Source: JBAZKK01 sp041650795
GTDB taxonomy: Bacteria; Omnitrophota; Gorgyraeia; Gygaellales; Profunditerraquicolaceae
NCBI GenBank assembly: GCA_041650795.1
Contig: JBAZKK010000011.1
Span: 1 to 31,792 of the forward strand
DNA: 31,792 bases
Direction: 5' to 3'
This document shows, piece after piece, positions 1 through 7,768 of the stretch (position 1 is its first letter; every line of letters starts with the position of its first letter). A model generated the notes under the pieces. The model did not search any database and was not told the origin of the DNA. It saw nothing but the letters and a program-made list of their open reading frames with translations. The position numbers were made by a program, and so were the translations under genes.

Positions 1-501
1 GACATCTTCGTTACGGGACAGCCGCTTCTTAAAATCAGCCCTTGCCAGCATCTGCGAAACCGTAACATGACCGGTAAGCTTCATGATGTCAATAATCGAC
101 ATCCTCTCAAACCACCTGCTGTTAAATGTAATGCGTAGCCTGCTTAGGTCAAGTATCCTGGAAACCTGTTTCTTGTATGTCTGGGCGTTCTTGGCTACCT
201 CCTCGGCAGTAAGCTGCTTTCTGATTTCCGACCTACCGCTGGGGTCTCCGATGCGGCCGGTAAAATCTCCTATTAAAAAAAAGACCTCGTGGCCGAGGTC
301 TTGGAACTGGCGCAATTTGCGCAAAAGCACGGTATGCCCCAGGTGTAAATCAGGCGCAGTAGGGTCGAATCCCGCTTTAATCTTGAGGGGATTTTTATTC
401 TTGATACTAGCCTCGAGTTTTTTTACCAGCTCTTCCTCGCTGATAATGTCCACCGCGCCGCGCTTGATAACCTGCAGTTGATGAGCAATATCTTTTTTCA
501 T
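1..501 (-). CDS. tyrS: Tyrosyl-tRNA synthetase, N-terminal part (cut by window edge)
   Basis: Charges tRNA-Tyr with tyrosine in the cytoplasm. The first 167 codons are visible and the frame stays open to base 1. Reading from the ATG at 501, the protein holds the class I synthetase signature: AGFDPTAPDLHLGH at residues 43-56, where HLGH is the HIGH motif, followed by LLRKLRQFQDLGHEV and IGDFTGRIGDPSGR, which form the tyrosine-binding Rossmann core of the TyrS (TyrZ-like) family. The KMSKS loop and the C-terminal S4 domain would lie outside the window. The start is preceded by a modest ribosome site (CAGGTTAAG). The gene follows rpsA after about 100 bases filled by an array of 13-bp palindromes; I see no clear separate promoter, so it may be read through from rpsA or start inside the array. 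Family assignment is secure. Confidence 0.93.
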   Translation of the reverse strand, partial: MKKDIAHQLQVIKRGAVDIISEEELVKKLEASIKNKNPLKIKAGFDPTAPDLHLGHTVLLRKLRQFQDLGHEVFFLIGDFTGRIGDPSGRSEIRKQLTAEEVAKNAQTYKKQVSRILDLSRLRITFNSRWFERMSIIDIMKLTGHVTVSQMLARADFKKRLSRNEDV

Positions 502-517
502 CTTAACCTGCTTTCCT

Positions 518-609
518 AGATACACTGTCCCGATTAGCTCGGAAACTGTTTCTGCCTTAAGATAGAAACGGTTTCCCGATTGGCTTGGAAAACGTTTCTG
601 CTTTAATAG
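518..609. repeat. Array of four 13-bp near-palindromes at 23-bp period (rpsA/tyrS boundary)
   Basis: Four arms start at 518, 541, 564 and 587, exactly 23 bp apart: AGATACACTGTCC, GGAAACTGTTTCT, AGAAACGGTTTCC and GGAAAACGTTTCT. They fit the self-complementary consensus RGAAANNNTTTCY, with the first arm two bases off. The 10-bp spacers alternate: CGATTAGCTC (type A), GCCTTAAGAT (type B), CGATTGGCTT (type A); a further B-like stretch GCTTTAATAG at 600-609 contains the rpsA stop codon. The same unit recurs at 11623-11658 and 30865-30923. Neighbouring arms can also pair into hairpins, but no T-tract follows, so this is not a standard terminator. Confidence 0.85.
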
Positions 610-2147
610 AGGCGGGCGCTCAAGCCGATCTTACCCTGCTCAACATCAACCTTAATAACTTTTACTTTAATTTTGTCGCCGGGCTTTACATCAGCCATCT
701 CATCCTTCTCAATCTCGCTGCTGTAAACCAGGCCTTCCAGCTCCTCTTCTATTTTAACAAAAACCCCGAACTCCGTAATGCTGACTGCCTCGGCTTCCAA
801 AACGGTATCCATCGGATATTTCGCGGCAATCTCAGACCAGGGATTAACAGACACCTGTTTCAGGCCCAGGGCAATACGGCGGTTCGCAGCGTCGGTAGAA
901 AGGATTACCACGTCCACCTTCTGCCCTTTTTTCAGCACGTCCTGGGGATGGTTTACGCGCTTGGTCCAGGATATATCAGAAACGTGTATCATCCCCTCCA
1001 GATTACTGTCAAGTTCCACAAATGCTCCGTAATCCGTAAAACCGCGCACCTTACCCGATACCTTGGCGCCGGCAGGATACTTTGTCTCTGCCTCCAGCCA
1101 GGGATTCTGCTCAAGCTGTTTAATGCTCAAGGATATCTTGCGGCCATCCTTATCTATATTCAATAACTGCGCCTCAACGATATCTCCGATGGCAAACATC
1201 TCCGCAGGGTTATTGATGCGCTTTGCCCAGGACATTTCAGAAATGTGGATAAGCCCCTCTATGCCCTTTTCCAACTCCACGAAGATGCCGTAAGGCACGA
1301 TGTTGACAACCTTGCCCTTTAGCTTCGAGCCCACGCTGTACTTGGTCTCGATATCCTGCCAGGGATCGGGCAGGCGTTGCTTAAGGCCGAGGGAAACCTT
1401 GCCTGCCTCTTTATCCATGTTCAGGATCAGGACCTCTATCTTATCCCCTATCGCCACTACCTCCGACGGATGGCTTATCTTGGACCAGGACATATCGGTA
1501 ATGTGCAGGAGCCCGTCCACCCCGCCCAAGTCCACAAAGGCGCCGAAATCGGTGATTGCCTTGACCGTCCCTGCTACGACATTGCCGATCTTTAATTCCT
1601 GCCAAAGCTTCTCCTTGACCTCCTGCCTCTCCTTCTGGATAGCCTCGCGGCGGGAAAGTATGATACTGCGCCTTAAGTTGTTAATCTTGACTATCTTGAA
1701 CTTAAAGGTCTTGTAAAGCACATCCTTGTCAGCCATATTCTTAAAAGCGGACAGCGATGCGGGAAGAAAACCTTCGATGCCCATGACGTCAACCAGGAAT
1801 CCTCCCTTTACCTTCTTCACCGGCCTGCCATCCACCAGGTCTCCTTCGCGGGAGTTCTCCACAATCTTACTCCACCCCTGTATGCGCATGGCCTTCTCGC
1901 GGGACAGCACGATTGAGCCCGAGTCATCCTCGATGGACTCGATGAAAAACTCCAATTCCTTTCCTATCTCCAGGTCGGCCTGGTTGAATTCAATAACCGG
2001 CACCGCCCCCTCGGACTTAAACCCCACGTCAACCAGGGCCTCTTTGGTTTTAACGGCTACGATCTTGCCTTTGATGATATCGCCGGCGTGGATAATCTTG
2101 ATGCTATCGTTATAAAGCTGCTCTAAATTAATCTTCTCTTCTGACAT
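603..2147 (-). CDS. rpsA: Small ribosomal subunit protein bS1
   Basis: Binds mRNA on the 30S subunit and helps load structured or weakly initiated messages. The 514 residues form six S1 (OB-fold) repeats at about 18-85, 102-166, 187-256, 272-343, 358-429 and 445-514. Repeats 3 to 5 carry the typical DFGAFVDLGG-VDGLLHITDMSW and YGIFVELEKG-IEGLIHISEMSW pattern, while repeats 1 and 2 are divergent as usual for the ribosome-binding N-terminus. The length is a little under that of E. coli S1 (557) and matches six-repeat S1 proteins. The start at 2147 has AGGGG 8 bases upstream. The gene stands alone after a 105-base AT-rich gap from plsC and is followed by the palindrome array, part of which forms its TAA stop context. 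Confidence 0.95.
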   Translation of the reverse strand: MSEEKINLEQLYNDSIKIIHAGDIIKGKIVAVKTKEALVDVGFKSEGAVPVIEFNQADLEIGKELEFFIESIEDDSGSIVLSREKAMRIQGWSKIVENSREGDLVDGRPVKKVKGGFLVDVMGIEGFLPASLSAFKNMADKDVLYKTFKFKIVKINNLRRSIILSRREAIQKERQEVKEKLWQELKIGNVVAGTVKAITDFGAFVDLGGVDGLLHITDMSWSKISHPSEVVAIGDKIEVLILNMDKEAGKVSLGLKQRLPDPWQDIETKYSVGSKLKGKVVNIVPYGIFVELEKGIEGLIHISEMSWAKRINNPAEMFAIGDIVEAQLLNIDKDGRKISLSIKQLEQNPWLEAETKYPAGAKVSGKVRGFTDYGAFVELDSNLEGMIHVSDISWTKRVNHPQDVLKKGQKVDVVILSTDAANRRIALGLKQVSVNPWSEIAAKYPMDTVLEAEAVSITEFGVFVKIEEELEGLVYSSEIEKDEMADVKPGDKIKVKVIKVDVEQGKIGLSARLY

Positions 2148-2252
2148 CTGATGTTCCCCTTTCGAAATTATTTTTAATTTTAGTAAAAATATTCAAAAAA
2201 GTGCCCAAATTGTTTTGGTCGCTAATCCTGTTCCATCTTCAGAGTATTAGCC
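2148..2252 (-). promoter_or_regulatory. AT-rich leader before rpsA, probable promoter region
   Basis: The 105 bases between plsC and rpsA are much more AT-rich than their surroundings. A -10-like TAAAAT lies at 2177-2182, but no good -35 box sits at 16-18 bases from it (TTGGGC is 20 away; TTGAAT at 2191-2196 lacks a good partner). No hairpin terminator is seen for plsC. A separate start for rpsA is likely but the exact site cannot be fixed. Confidence 0.3.
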
Positions 2253-2834
2253 TTAAGAAAGCTGCCGTATCTGAGACATAATATGCCTGGCAGCATCTTC
2301 GTAAGGCGTCCTCCTTTCCACTAAAATTTGCTTTCCGAAACGCACAGAAATACGGGCCGGCCGTATAAAACCTGCGCCTATGGGAAGGGCTGTATCAGCG
2401 CCCTTTATAAGAGCGGGTATTACCGGCACGCTTAGTTTTTGGGCTAAAAAACCTACCCCTGCGCCTGGCGCAGCCTCTTGGCCTTTAGGAACCCTGCGGC
2501 CCTCCGGGAAAACTACCAGCGCTGCGCCCTGCCTGAGGCGGCGGATTGCCTCTTTTAAGGCATCCGGGTCAGCGGCCTTGGGCCTTACCGCGAATGCGCC
2601 GAGGCCGGAAATGAGCCGCGAGAAAAACGGGTTAAAGAACAAGTCGTGCCGCGCCATAAAATTCAAGGCCCGGGGAGAAGCTACTCCCAAGGCAACCGGG
2701 TCAAGATAACTTGTATGATTACTGGCCAGGATGAATCCCCCTTTTGGCGGAACATTCTCAAGGCCGTAAACCTTGAATCTAAAAAACACCTTGAGCAATA
2801 ATCCGCACAAAAACTTGCCAAAAGCGTAGAGCAT
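2253..2834 (-). CDS. plsC: 1-acyl-sn-glycerol-3-phosphate acyltransferase family protein
   Basis: Predicted to transfer an acyl chain to lysophosphatidic acid, giving phosphatidic acid at the inner membrane. The 193-residue protein has the family's blocks in order: a hydrophobic N-terminus (MLYAFGKFLCGLLLKVFF), the catalytic NHTSYLDP with H40 and D45 (H-x4-D), a block around RHDLFFNPFFSRL, and FPEGRR at 109-114, which binds the substrate phosphate. The length is at the short end for PlsC. It starts 4 bases after the stop of the phosphohexomutase gene, so it is the last gene of the rplU-to-plsC unit. Some family members act on other lysophospholipids or in lipid A or ornithine-lipid synthesis, so the substrate is inferred. 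Confidence 0.87.
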   Translation of the reverse strand: MLYAFGKFLCGLLLKVFFRFKVYGLENVPPKGGFILASNHTSYLDPVALGVASPRALNFMARHDLFFNPFFSRLISGLGAFAVRPKAADPDALKEAIRRLRQGAALVVFPEGRRVPKGQEAAPGAGVGFLAQKLSVPVIPALIKGADTALPIGAGFIRPARISVRFGKQILVERRTPYEDAARHIMSQIRQLS

Positions 2835-2838
2835 GCGT

Positions 2839-4242
2839 CTATCTATTCAGGGCCATTCTCCTGCCCAGTTCAAGCAGCCTGCGTGATTTCTGGAGGCTCC
2901 TGGATTCGGCGTAAATGCGTATCAAAGGCTCTGTGCCTGAACCCCTCAGCATCAACCAACTCCCGTCGGAGGAGGTCAACTTTACGCCGTCGTAATCCTT
3001 CATCTCTACCACTTTCTTCCCAAGCAGGCTCTTGACGCCCCTAAATTTCATGACGTCAATACTCTTGCCTGAGATACGCAGGCTCTCCTTGAGATAATAA
3101 TACCTGCCGTATTTACGCTCCATATCGGAGATTATCCGCAGTATGCCGCGGCGGCGGTAAGCCATCATCTCCAATAGCAATATACCGGCCAGGGTGCCGT
3201 CGCGCTCCGGGATATAATTCTTGAACCCTATCCCGCCAGCTTCTTCCCCTCCAACCATGATGTTATGGTGCTCCATATGATAAGAAATATATTTAAAACC
3301 GACCGGTGTCTCGTATAGTTTAAGCCCGAGGTCGCGGGTAAGGTTATCCAGGAGGTTCGTGCCTACAATCGTCTTCACCACCCCGCCGCTAAACCCCCTG
3401 TCCCGGTATAGGTGCAGCGCCAGCAAGGCCAGTATCTTCTGCGGAGAGATAAATTCTCCTCCGGGTGCAATAGCGGCAATACGGTCGGCATCACCGTCCA
3501 GAACCAGGCAGATGTCAAACTTTTCCCTCTTCATCCGTTCGATTGAACAAGCGAGGTTCTCCGGTATCGGCTCCGGCCGCAGGCCTCCGAAAGAAGGATT
3601 CCTCTCTCTGCGGTTAAACTCCAGCCTTACGCCGGTCCCTGCCAGGACCAGCTCGATAAAACCGTTGCCGCTTCCATGCATCGTATCAACCAGAACGCGG
3701 TATCCGGCCTTTTTCATCTTTGCCAGATTTACGTAAGAACGCAGGAACCTGACGTAATCTCCTGCCAAGTCTTTCACGGTAACCCTGGCAGTAGAACGGG
3801 ACTTCCTGGGATTAATGATGCGGTTTGCGGACCTTTCCACTACCGAGGTCACCTCTACCCCCGCCGCCCCTCCGGATGCGGTCTTGATTTTAATGCCGTT
3901 GTAAGAAGCGGGGTTATGGCTGGCGGTAATCATAACGCCGGCAGTCAGCCTCTTTCTCTTCACCGCAAAACTTAGCATCGGCGTAGGAACCGGGCTGTCC
4001 GCAATAATAACCTCTATGCCGTTATCCGCCAAAACCTCGCCTACGAGCCTGGCGTATTTATCCGATAAGAAACGCGTATCATACCCCACCGCCACCCTGA
4101 CCTTGCCCCTGCCGCGCCTGCCGTTATAATAATCGGCGATGGCCTGCGCCACGCGCCTGACATTCTTAAAAGTAAAGGTATCGCTGATAATCGCCCTCCA
4201 ACCATCGGTGCCGAATTTTATCTCTGCTTTCAAACTGGGCAT
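2839..4242 (-). CDS. Phosphoglucomutase/phosphomannomutase family protein
   Basis: An alpha-D-phosphohexomutase that interconverts hexose 1- and 6-phosphates through a phosphoserine. All four signature loops are present: TASHNP at 106-111 with the phosphoserine S108, the Mg-binding DGDADR at 249-254, the sugar-recognition loop GEEAGG at 332-337, and the phosphate-binding RGSGTEP at 433-439. The length (467) is normal. The start ATG has AAGGAG six bases upstream and lies inside the end of rpe, a 13-base overlap, so the two genes are probably translated together. Motifs alone do not separate glucose, mannose and glucosamine specificity. GEEAGG is seen in bifunctional PGM/PMM enzymes, which would supply glucose 1-phosphate for the UDP-sugar genes at 11.6-16.1 kb; that link is inference. 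Confidence 0.9.
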   Translation of the reverse strand: MPSLKAEIKFGTDGWRAIISDTFTFKNVRRVAQAIADYYNGRRGRGKVRVAVGYDTRFLSDKYARLVGEVLADNGIEVIIADSPVPTPMLSFAVKRKRLTAGVMITASHNPASYNGIKIKTASGGAAGVEVTSVVERSANRIINPRKSRSTARVTVKDLAGDYVRFLRSYVNLAKMKKAGYRVLVDTMHGSGNGFIELVLAGTGVRLEFNRRERNPSFGGLRPEPIPENLACSIERMKREKFDICLVLDGDADRIAAIAPGGEFISPQKILALLALHLYRDRGFSGGVVKTIVGTNLLDNLTRDLGLKLYETPVGFKYISYHMEHHNIMVGGEEAGGIGFKNYIPERDGTLAGILLLEMMAYRRRGILRIISDMERKYGRYYYLKESLRISGKSIDVMKFRGVKSLLGKKVVEMKDYDGVKLTSSDGSWLMLRGSGTEPLIRIYAESRSLQKSRRLLELGRRMALNR

Positions 4243-4874
4243 CTCAATCTCCTTATGGCCTCCCTGTAATCTTTGGATTTAAAAATGTACGAACCTGCGG
4301 CCAGGACATTCGCCCCTGCCGCGAGCGCCTCTTTTGCGGTCTTCTGGTTGATACCGCCGTCAACGGCAATGTCGCCGTCAAAAACGGAACGCAGCTGCCT
4401 GATCTTGGCCAGGGCCGCCGGTATAAAATCCTGCCCCCCAAAACCGGGGTTGACAGACATCACCAGAACGAAATCCACTGCGGACAATACGCCATTGATC
4501 TTGGCTAAGGGGGTTCGAGGGTTTAAAGAAACCCCCGGCCTTATCCCCTGCCTCCTTAGGATACGGCTCTGTTTTTTAATCTCTGCTGCCGAGGCGGCCT
4601 CGATATGCATAGTAATCATATCGCTGCCTGCCTTGGCAAAAGCGTCGATATAATCCTGCGGGCGCTCAATCATAAGGTGCGTATCCAACGGCAGCCTGCT
4701 GGCCCGACGGATATCCTTGACTACTACCGGGCCGATGGTAATATTAGGGACGAAATGGCCGTCCATAACATCAATGTGCAGCATATCAGCGCCTGCCGAC
4801 TCAACCTTCTTTATCTCTTCGGCCAGCGAAGCAAAATCCGCCGATAATATCGAAGGGGCTATCTTTATCTTCAT
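4230..4874 (-). CDS. rpe: Ribulose-phosphate 3-epimerase
   Basis: Interconverts ribulose 5-phosphate and xylulose 5-phosphate in the pentose phosphate pathway. It is a TIM barrel of 214 residues with the complete family pattern: APSILSADF at 6-14, the metal-binding HIDVMDGHFVPN, the DTHLMIE strand, MSVNPGFGGQ (phosphate loop) and DGGIN near the end. The length is normal. It overlaps nadD by 4 bases (ATGA) and the following mutase by 13, so it is an internal gene of the packed unit. Together with the transaldolase at 18.3-19.0 kb it suggests an active non-oxidative pentose phosphate route. Confidence 0.96.
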   Translation of the reverse strand: MKIKIAPSILSADFASLAEEIKKVESAGADMLHIDVMDGHFVPNITIGPVVVKDIRRASRLPLDTHLMIERPQDYIDAFAKAGSDMITMHIEAASAAEIKKQSRILRRQGIRPGVSLNPRTPLAKINGVLSAVDFVLVMSVNPGFGGQDFIPAALAKIRQLRSVFDGDIAVDGGINQKTAKEALAAGANVLAAGSYIFKSKDYREAIRRLRCPV

Positions 4875-5437
4875 CTGTAGAGTCCTCTTCTGGCAATATA
4901 GCTGTAAACCGCCTCCGGCACAAGGTAACGGAATGAACGGCCTTCCTTGATCGCCCGGCGAACCTCAAAACCCGAAACATCCACTGCGCGGATACCGACA
5001 GTAGTAATGTAAGAAGGCAACTTTTCCAGAGGGTAACCCGGCCTGGTGGCAACGATGAGCTTTACCATCTTGATGACCTCATTGAGGTCCTTCCACTCCC
5101 CGAGGTAATTCAGGAGGTCCGAACCGGTAATAAAATACAATTCGTCATCCGGATAGCGCTCCTTGAATACCCTGAGGGTATCAATGGTATAGGAATAGCC
5201 TTCTCTTTTGATCTCGGTATCAGAAGCCGCAAAATAACGGTTGCCCTTAATCGCCATTCTCACCATTGCATAACGCTGCTCGGCCCCCGCGATATCGCCG
5301 TTACTCTTGTGGGGAGGCCGATACGTGGGCACGAAGATGACTTTCTCAAGCTTTAATTTCTCGCGGGCCTCCTCAGCCAGAATCAAATGTCCGATGTGTA
5401 TGGGGTTGAAGGTCCCCCCCAATATGCCTATTCTCAT
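4871..5437 (-). CDS. nadD: Nicotinate-nucleotide adenylyltransferase
   Basis: Adenylates nicotinate mononucleotide to deamido-NAD, the step before NAD synthetase. The protein opens with GILGGTFNPIHIGH, whose H14-x-G-H17 is the HxGH nucleotidyltransferase motif. FVPTYRPPHK follows, and the end holds VSGFEVRRAIKEGRSFRYLVPEAVYSYI in two halves, the family's C-terminal nucleotide-binding block, here with VSGFEVR where many members have ISSTEIR. The length (188) is normal. It overlaps both neighbours by 4 bases (proA upstream, rpe downstream), a sign of coupled translation. Placement of nadD after proA is common in bacteria. Confidence 0.94.
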   Translation of the reverse strand: MRIGILGGTFNPIHIGHLILAEEAREKLKLEKVIFVPTYRPPHKSNGDIAGAEQRYAMVRMAIKGNRYFAASDTEIKREGYSYTIDTLRVFKERYPDDELYFITGSDLLNYLGEWKDLNEVIKMVKLIVATRPGYPLEKLPSYITTVGIRAVDVSGFEVRRAIKEGRSFRYLVPEAVYSYIARRGLYR

Positions 5438-6690
5438 TGCCTCACCTGGCCGCTTCCGAAAACCTGATACTTGTAGGTAGTCAATTCCTCAAGGGCCATC
5501 GGTCCGCGGGCGTGCAGCTTATCGGTTGAGATGCCTATCTCGGCCCCCATGCCAAACTGGTAACCGTCGGTAAAACGGGTGGAGGCATTTACGTAAACGC
5601 AGGCGGAGTCCACCCGCCTCAAGAACTCGCGGGCGTTATTGCGGTTATCGGTGATGATGCTATCGGAATGATGCGAGCCGTAATTATTAACGTGCTCAAT
5701 TGCCTCGTTGAGGCTTTCTACCACCTTGACCGAAAGTATTAAATCCAGGTATTCCCTGCGGTAGTCTTCCGCTGTCGCGCGCCTTACGCCCTTTGCAATC
5801 TTCTGCGTAATAGGGCATCCGCGGATCTGGACGCCGGCATCGCGAAAATCTTTCAGCATCCCGGGCAGGAACCTGGCAGCCACATCGCGGTGCACGAGCA
5901 TGCTCTCCATGGCATTGCAGACTCCCGGCCGCTGGACCTTGGCGTTAAAACAGACCTTCTCCGCCATGTTGAGGTCTGCCCAATCATCCACATAGACATG
6001 GCAAACCCCCTTATAATGCTTGATTACCGGGATGCGCGAGAGGCGCACTACATTACGGATAAGCCCCTCTCCGCCGCGTGGTATAACTACGTCAATATAA
6101 TCATTTAACCCAAGGAGTACGTTCACCGCCCGCCTGTCCCTGGTGCTTATGAGGTTGATAGCATCCCGGCAGTCCCCTTCATTTTTAAGCGCGGCTTTAA
6201 GAATGCGGTAGATTTCCAGATTTGAATTCAACGCATCGCTGCCGCCTTTTAAAATTACGGCATTGCCGGACTTAAGGCAAAGCCCGATACAGTCCGCCGT
6301 CACATTCGGGCGGGATTCGTAGATAATGGCTACTACGCCTATGGGGACGCGCACCTTGCGGATGCGCAGGCCGTTAGGCCTCTTCCATTCCCTGATAACT
6401 TCTCCTACCGGGTCCTTCAGGGCTGCGATTGCCAGGAGGGAATCCGCCATCTCCTTTATTCTTTTCTGATTAAGGCTGAGCCGCTCAATGAAAACCCCGC
6501 TTAATCCGTTGCGGCGGGCAGCGGCAACATCCCTGGCGTTGGCCTTAAGGATTAAGGACCTGTTTCTATTAATCCCGGACGCCATCTTACGCAAGAGACG
6601 GTTCTTCTCCTGCGGGCTCAAAACCGCCAGGGAACGCGCTGCTTCCAGGGCTGACTGCGCTATGCGAATAATCTCCTTTTTAAGTTCCAT
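5434..6690 (-). CDS. proA: Gamma-glutamyl phosphate reductase
   Basis: Second step of proline synthesis: NADPH-dependent reduction of gamma-glutamyl phosphate to glutamate semialdehyde. The 418 residues match the family length (E. coli 417). The aldehyde-dehydrogenase fold shows the VRVPIGVVAIIYESRPNVTAD block at 114-133, the nucleotide-binding KSGNAVILKGG, and the catalytic cysteine C258 in RPGVCNAMES. I chose the ATG at 6690 (MELKKEII): the frame is open for 37 more codons to 6801, but that extension runs back into the end of proB and has no family similarity. The start lies 4 bases after the proB stop with GGAGG in the end of proB, so ProB and ProA are made from adjacent coupled cistrons. 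Confidence 0.95.
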   Translation of the reverse strand: MELKKEIIRIAQSALEAARSLAVLSPQEKNRLLRKMASGINRNRSLILKANARDVAAARRNGLSGVFIERLSLNQKRIKEMADSLLAIAALKDPVGEVIREWKRPNGLRIRKVRVPIGVVAIIYESRPNVTADCIGLCLKSGNAVILKGGSDALNSNLEIYRILKAALKNEGDCRDAINLISTRDRRAVNVLLGLNDYIDVVIPRGGEGLIRNVVRLSRIPVIKHYKGVCHVYVDDWADLNMAEKVCFNAKVQRPGVCNAMESMLVHRDVAARFLPGMLKDFRDAGVQIRGCPITQKIAKGVRRATAEDYRREYLDLILSVKVVESLNEAIEHVNNYGSHHSDSIITDNRNNAREFLRRVDSACVYVNASTRFTDGYQFGMGAEIGISTDKLHARGPMALEELTTYKYQVFGSGQVRQ

Positions 6691-6694
6691 TTGT

Positions 6695-7768
6695 TCAGCT
6701 GACCTCCACGATATTATCACAGTGGATAACCTCTTTGCCCAGGCGTTGTCCTTTAAGTTTCTCCAGTTCGCTGCTGGAAAAACAGGTCTTGCCGCGGGCA
6801 AACTCCCGGTGGTGCTTATCGATAATGCTGACTATATCGCCCTGCTGGAAGCTGCCGCTTACCCCTGTCACGCCTACGGCAAGGAGGCTCTTGCGGTTAA
6901 TCAGCGCCTGCCTGGCTCCGTCATCAACAATAACCTCTCCCTTGGTCTTGGTGCCGAAAGCAATCCAGCGTTTCTTGGCAGCCAGCTGCGCCCCCTTCGG
7001 CACAAAAAGCGTGCCGAAACTACCGGGGTCGGAAACACTCCCCGAGATAACGCCCCTGGACCTGCCGTTGGCGACTACGCAGGATATGCCCGAGCCTACG
7101 GCAATCCTGGCAGCATCAAGCTTAGTAACCATGCCGCCGACACAGGTCTTTTTATCAGTAGGAGAGGCAAGCGATTTTACCTGCGGAGTAATATCGGCTA
7201 CCACCTTAACCAGGGTCCTTTTATCTTGAGCCAGTAATCCATCCACATCGGTAAGGATTATAAGGAGGTCTGCAGAGACAAGGGCGGCTACCAGTGCCGA
7301 TAAGCGGTCATTATCCCCGAACCTGATTTCGTCGGTAGAGACCGTGTCGTTCTCATTGATAACCGGGATAATGCCAAGCCTCAACAGGGAAAGCGCGGTA
7401 TTCTTGGCATTGAGATAGCGGCGGCGGTCGTCAAAATCCTCCCAGGTAAGCAATACCTGTCCGCAATTAAGTGATTTTTCCTTGAAGAGACTGCGGTAGA
7501 TATTCATCAGCTCGCCCTGGCCCACTGCCGCAGCTGCCTGCAAAGATGCCAGTTCCTTCGGCCGCGACTTCAAACCCAGAAGCTGCATCCCGATAGCGAT
7601 GGCCCCCGAAGATACAATAACGACTTCCCGGCCGCTCTTGATAAGCGCTGCCACCTCTTCGGAAATCTGACGGGCAACCCCTGCGTCAAAGGCGCCCCTC
7701 TCCCGGTAAAAAAGGCTGCTGCCTATCTTGATTACTATCCTCTTATAATTTTTTTGCGATACCTTCAA
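6695..7768 (-). CDS. proB: Glutamate 5-kinase, with C-terminal PUA domain
   Basis: First step of proline synthesis: phosphorylates glutamate to gamma-glutamyl phosphate. The amino-acid-kinase domain fills about residues 8-255: VIKIGSSL for the phosphate loop, IVSSGAIAIGM, the catalytic INENDTVS, FGDNDRLSALVA, LTDVDGL, and GTGG-like CVGGMVTKLDAA. A PUA domain follows at about 273-350 with DDGARQAL. At 357 residues it is close to E. coli ProB (367). No ATG fits; the best start is TTG at 7768-7766, six bases after GGAGG, and both lie inside the last codons of obg, giving a 26-base overlap. A TTG start may keep expression low or tie it to obg translation. Feedback inhibition by proline is known for the family but cannot be read here. 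Confidence 0.93.
   Translation of the reverse strand: MKVSQKNYKRIVIKIGSSLFYRERGAFDAGVARQISEEVAALIKSGREVVIVSSGAIAIGMQLLGLKSRPKELASLQAAAAVGQGELMNIYRSLFKEKSLNCGQVLLTWEDFDDRRRYLNAKNTALSLLRLGIIPVINENDTVSTDEIRFGDNDRLSALVAALVSADLLIILTDVDGLLAQDKRTLVKVVADITPQVKSLASPTDKKTCVGGMVTKLDAARIAVGSGISCVVANGRSRGVISGSVSDPGSFGTLFVPKGAQLAAKKRWIAFGTKTKGEVIVDDGARQALINRKSLLAVGVTGVSGSFQQGDIVSIIDKHHREFARGKTCFSSSELEKLKGQRLGKEVIHCDNIVEVS

Noticed and set aside
518..609. CRISPR array
   Set aside because: Repeats are only 13 bp, spacers 10 bp and semi-conserved, at most four units, and no cas genes are present.
518..609. Classic rho-independent terminator of rpsA
   Set aside because: Arms can pair, but no T-tract follows on the minus strand, and the inverted orientation of the same unit at clpB argues against a strand-specific terminator.
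585..1166. A 193-codon plus-strand frame, and similar long plus-strand frames throughout the window
   Set aside because: Each lies opposite a gene with clear family motifs, shows no recognisable protein pattern and lacks a ribosome site; they are shadows of minus-strand coding.
2221..2236. Possible further copy of the palindrome unit (GCTAATCCTGTTCC)
   Set aside because: It shares only a short piece of spacer A and has no 13-bp arm at the expected distance.
6691..6801. Longer proA start 37 codons upstream
   Set aside because: The extension overlaps the end of proB in another frame and has no similarity to ProA, whose normal length is met from 6690.
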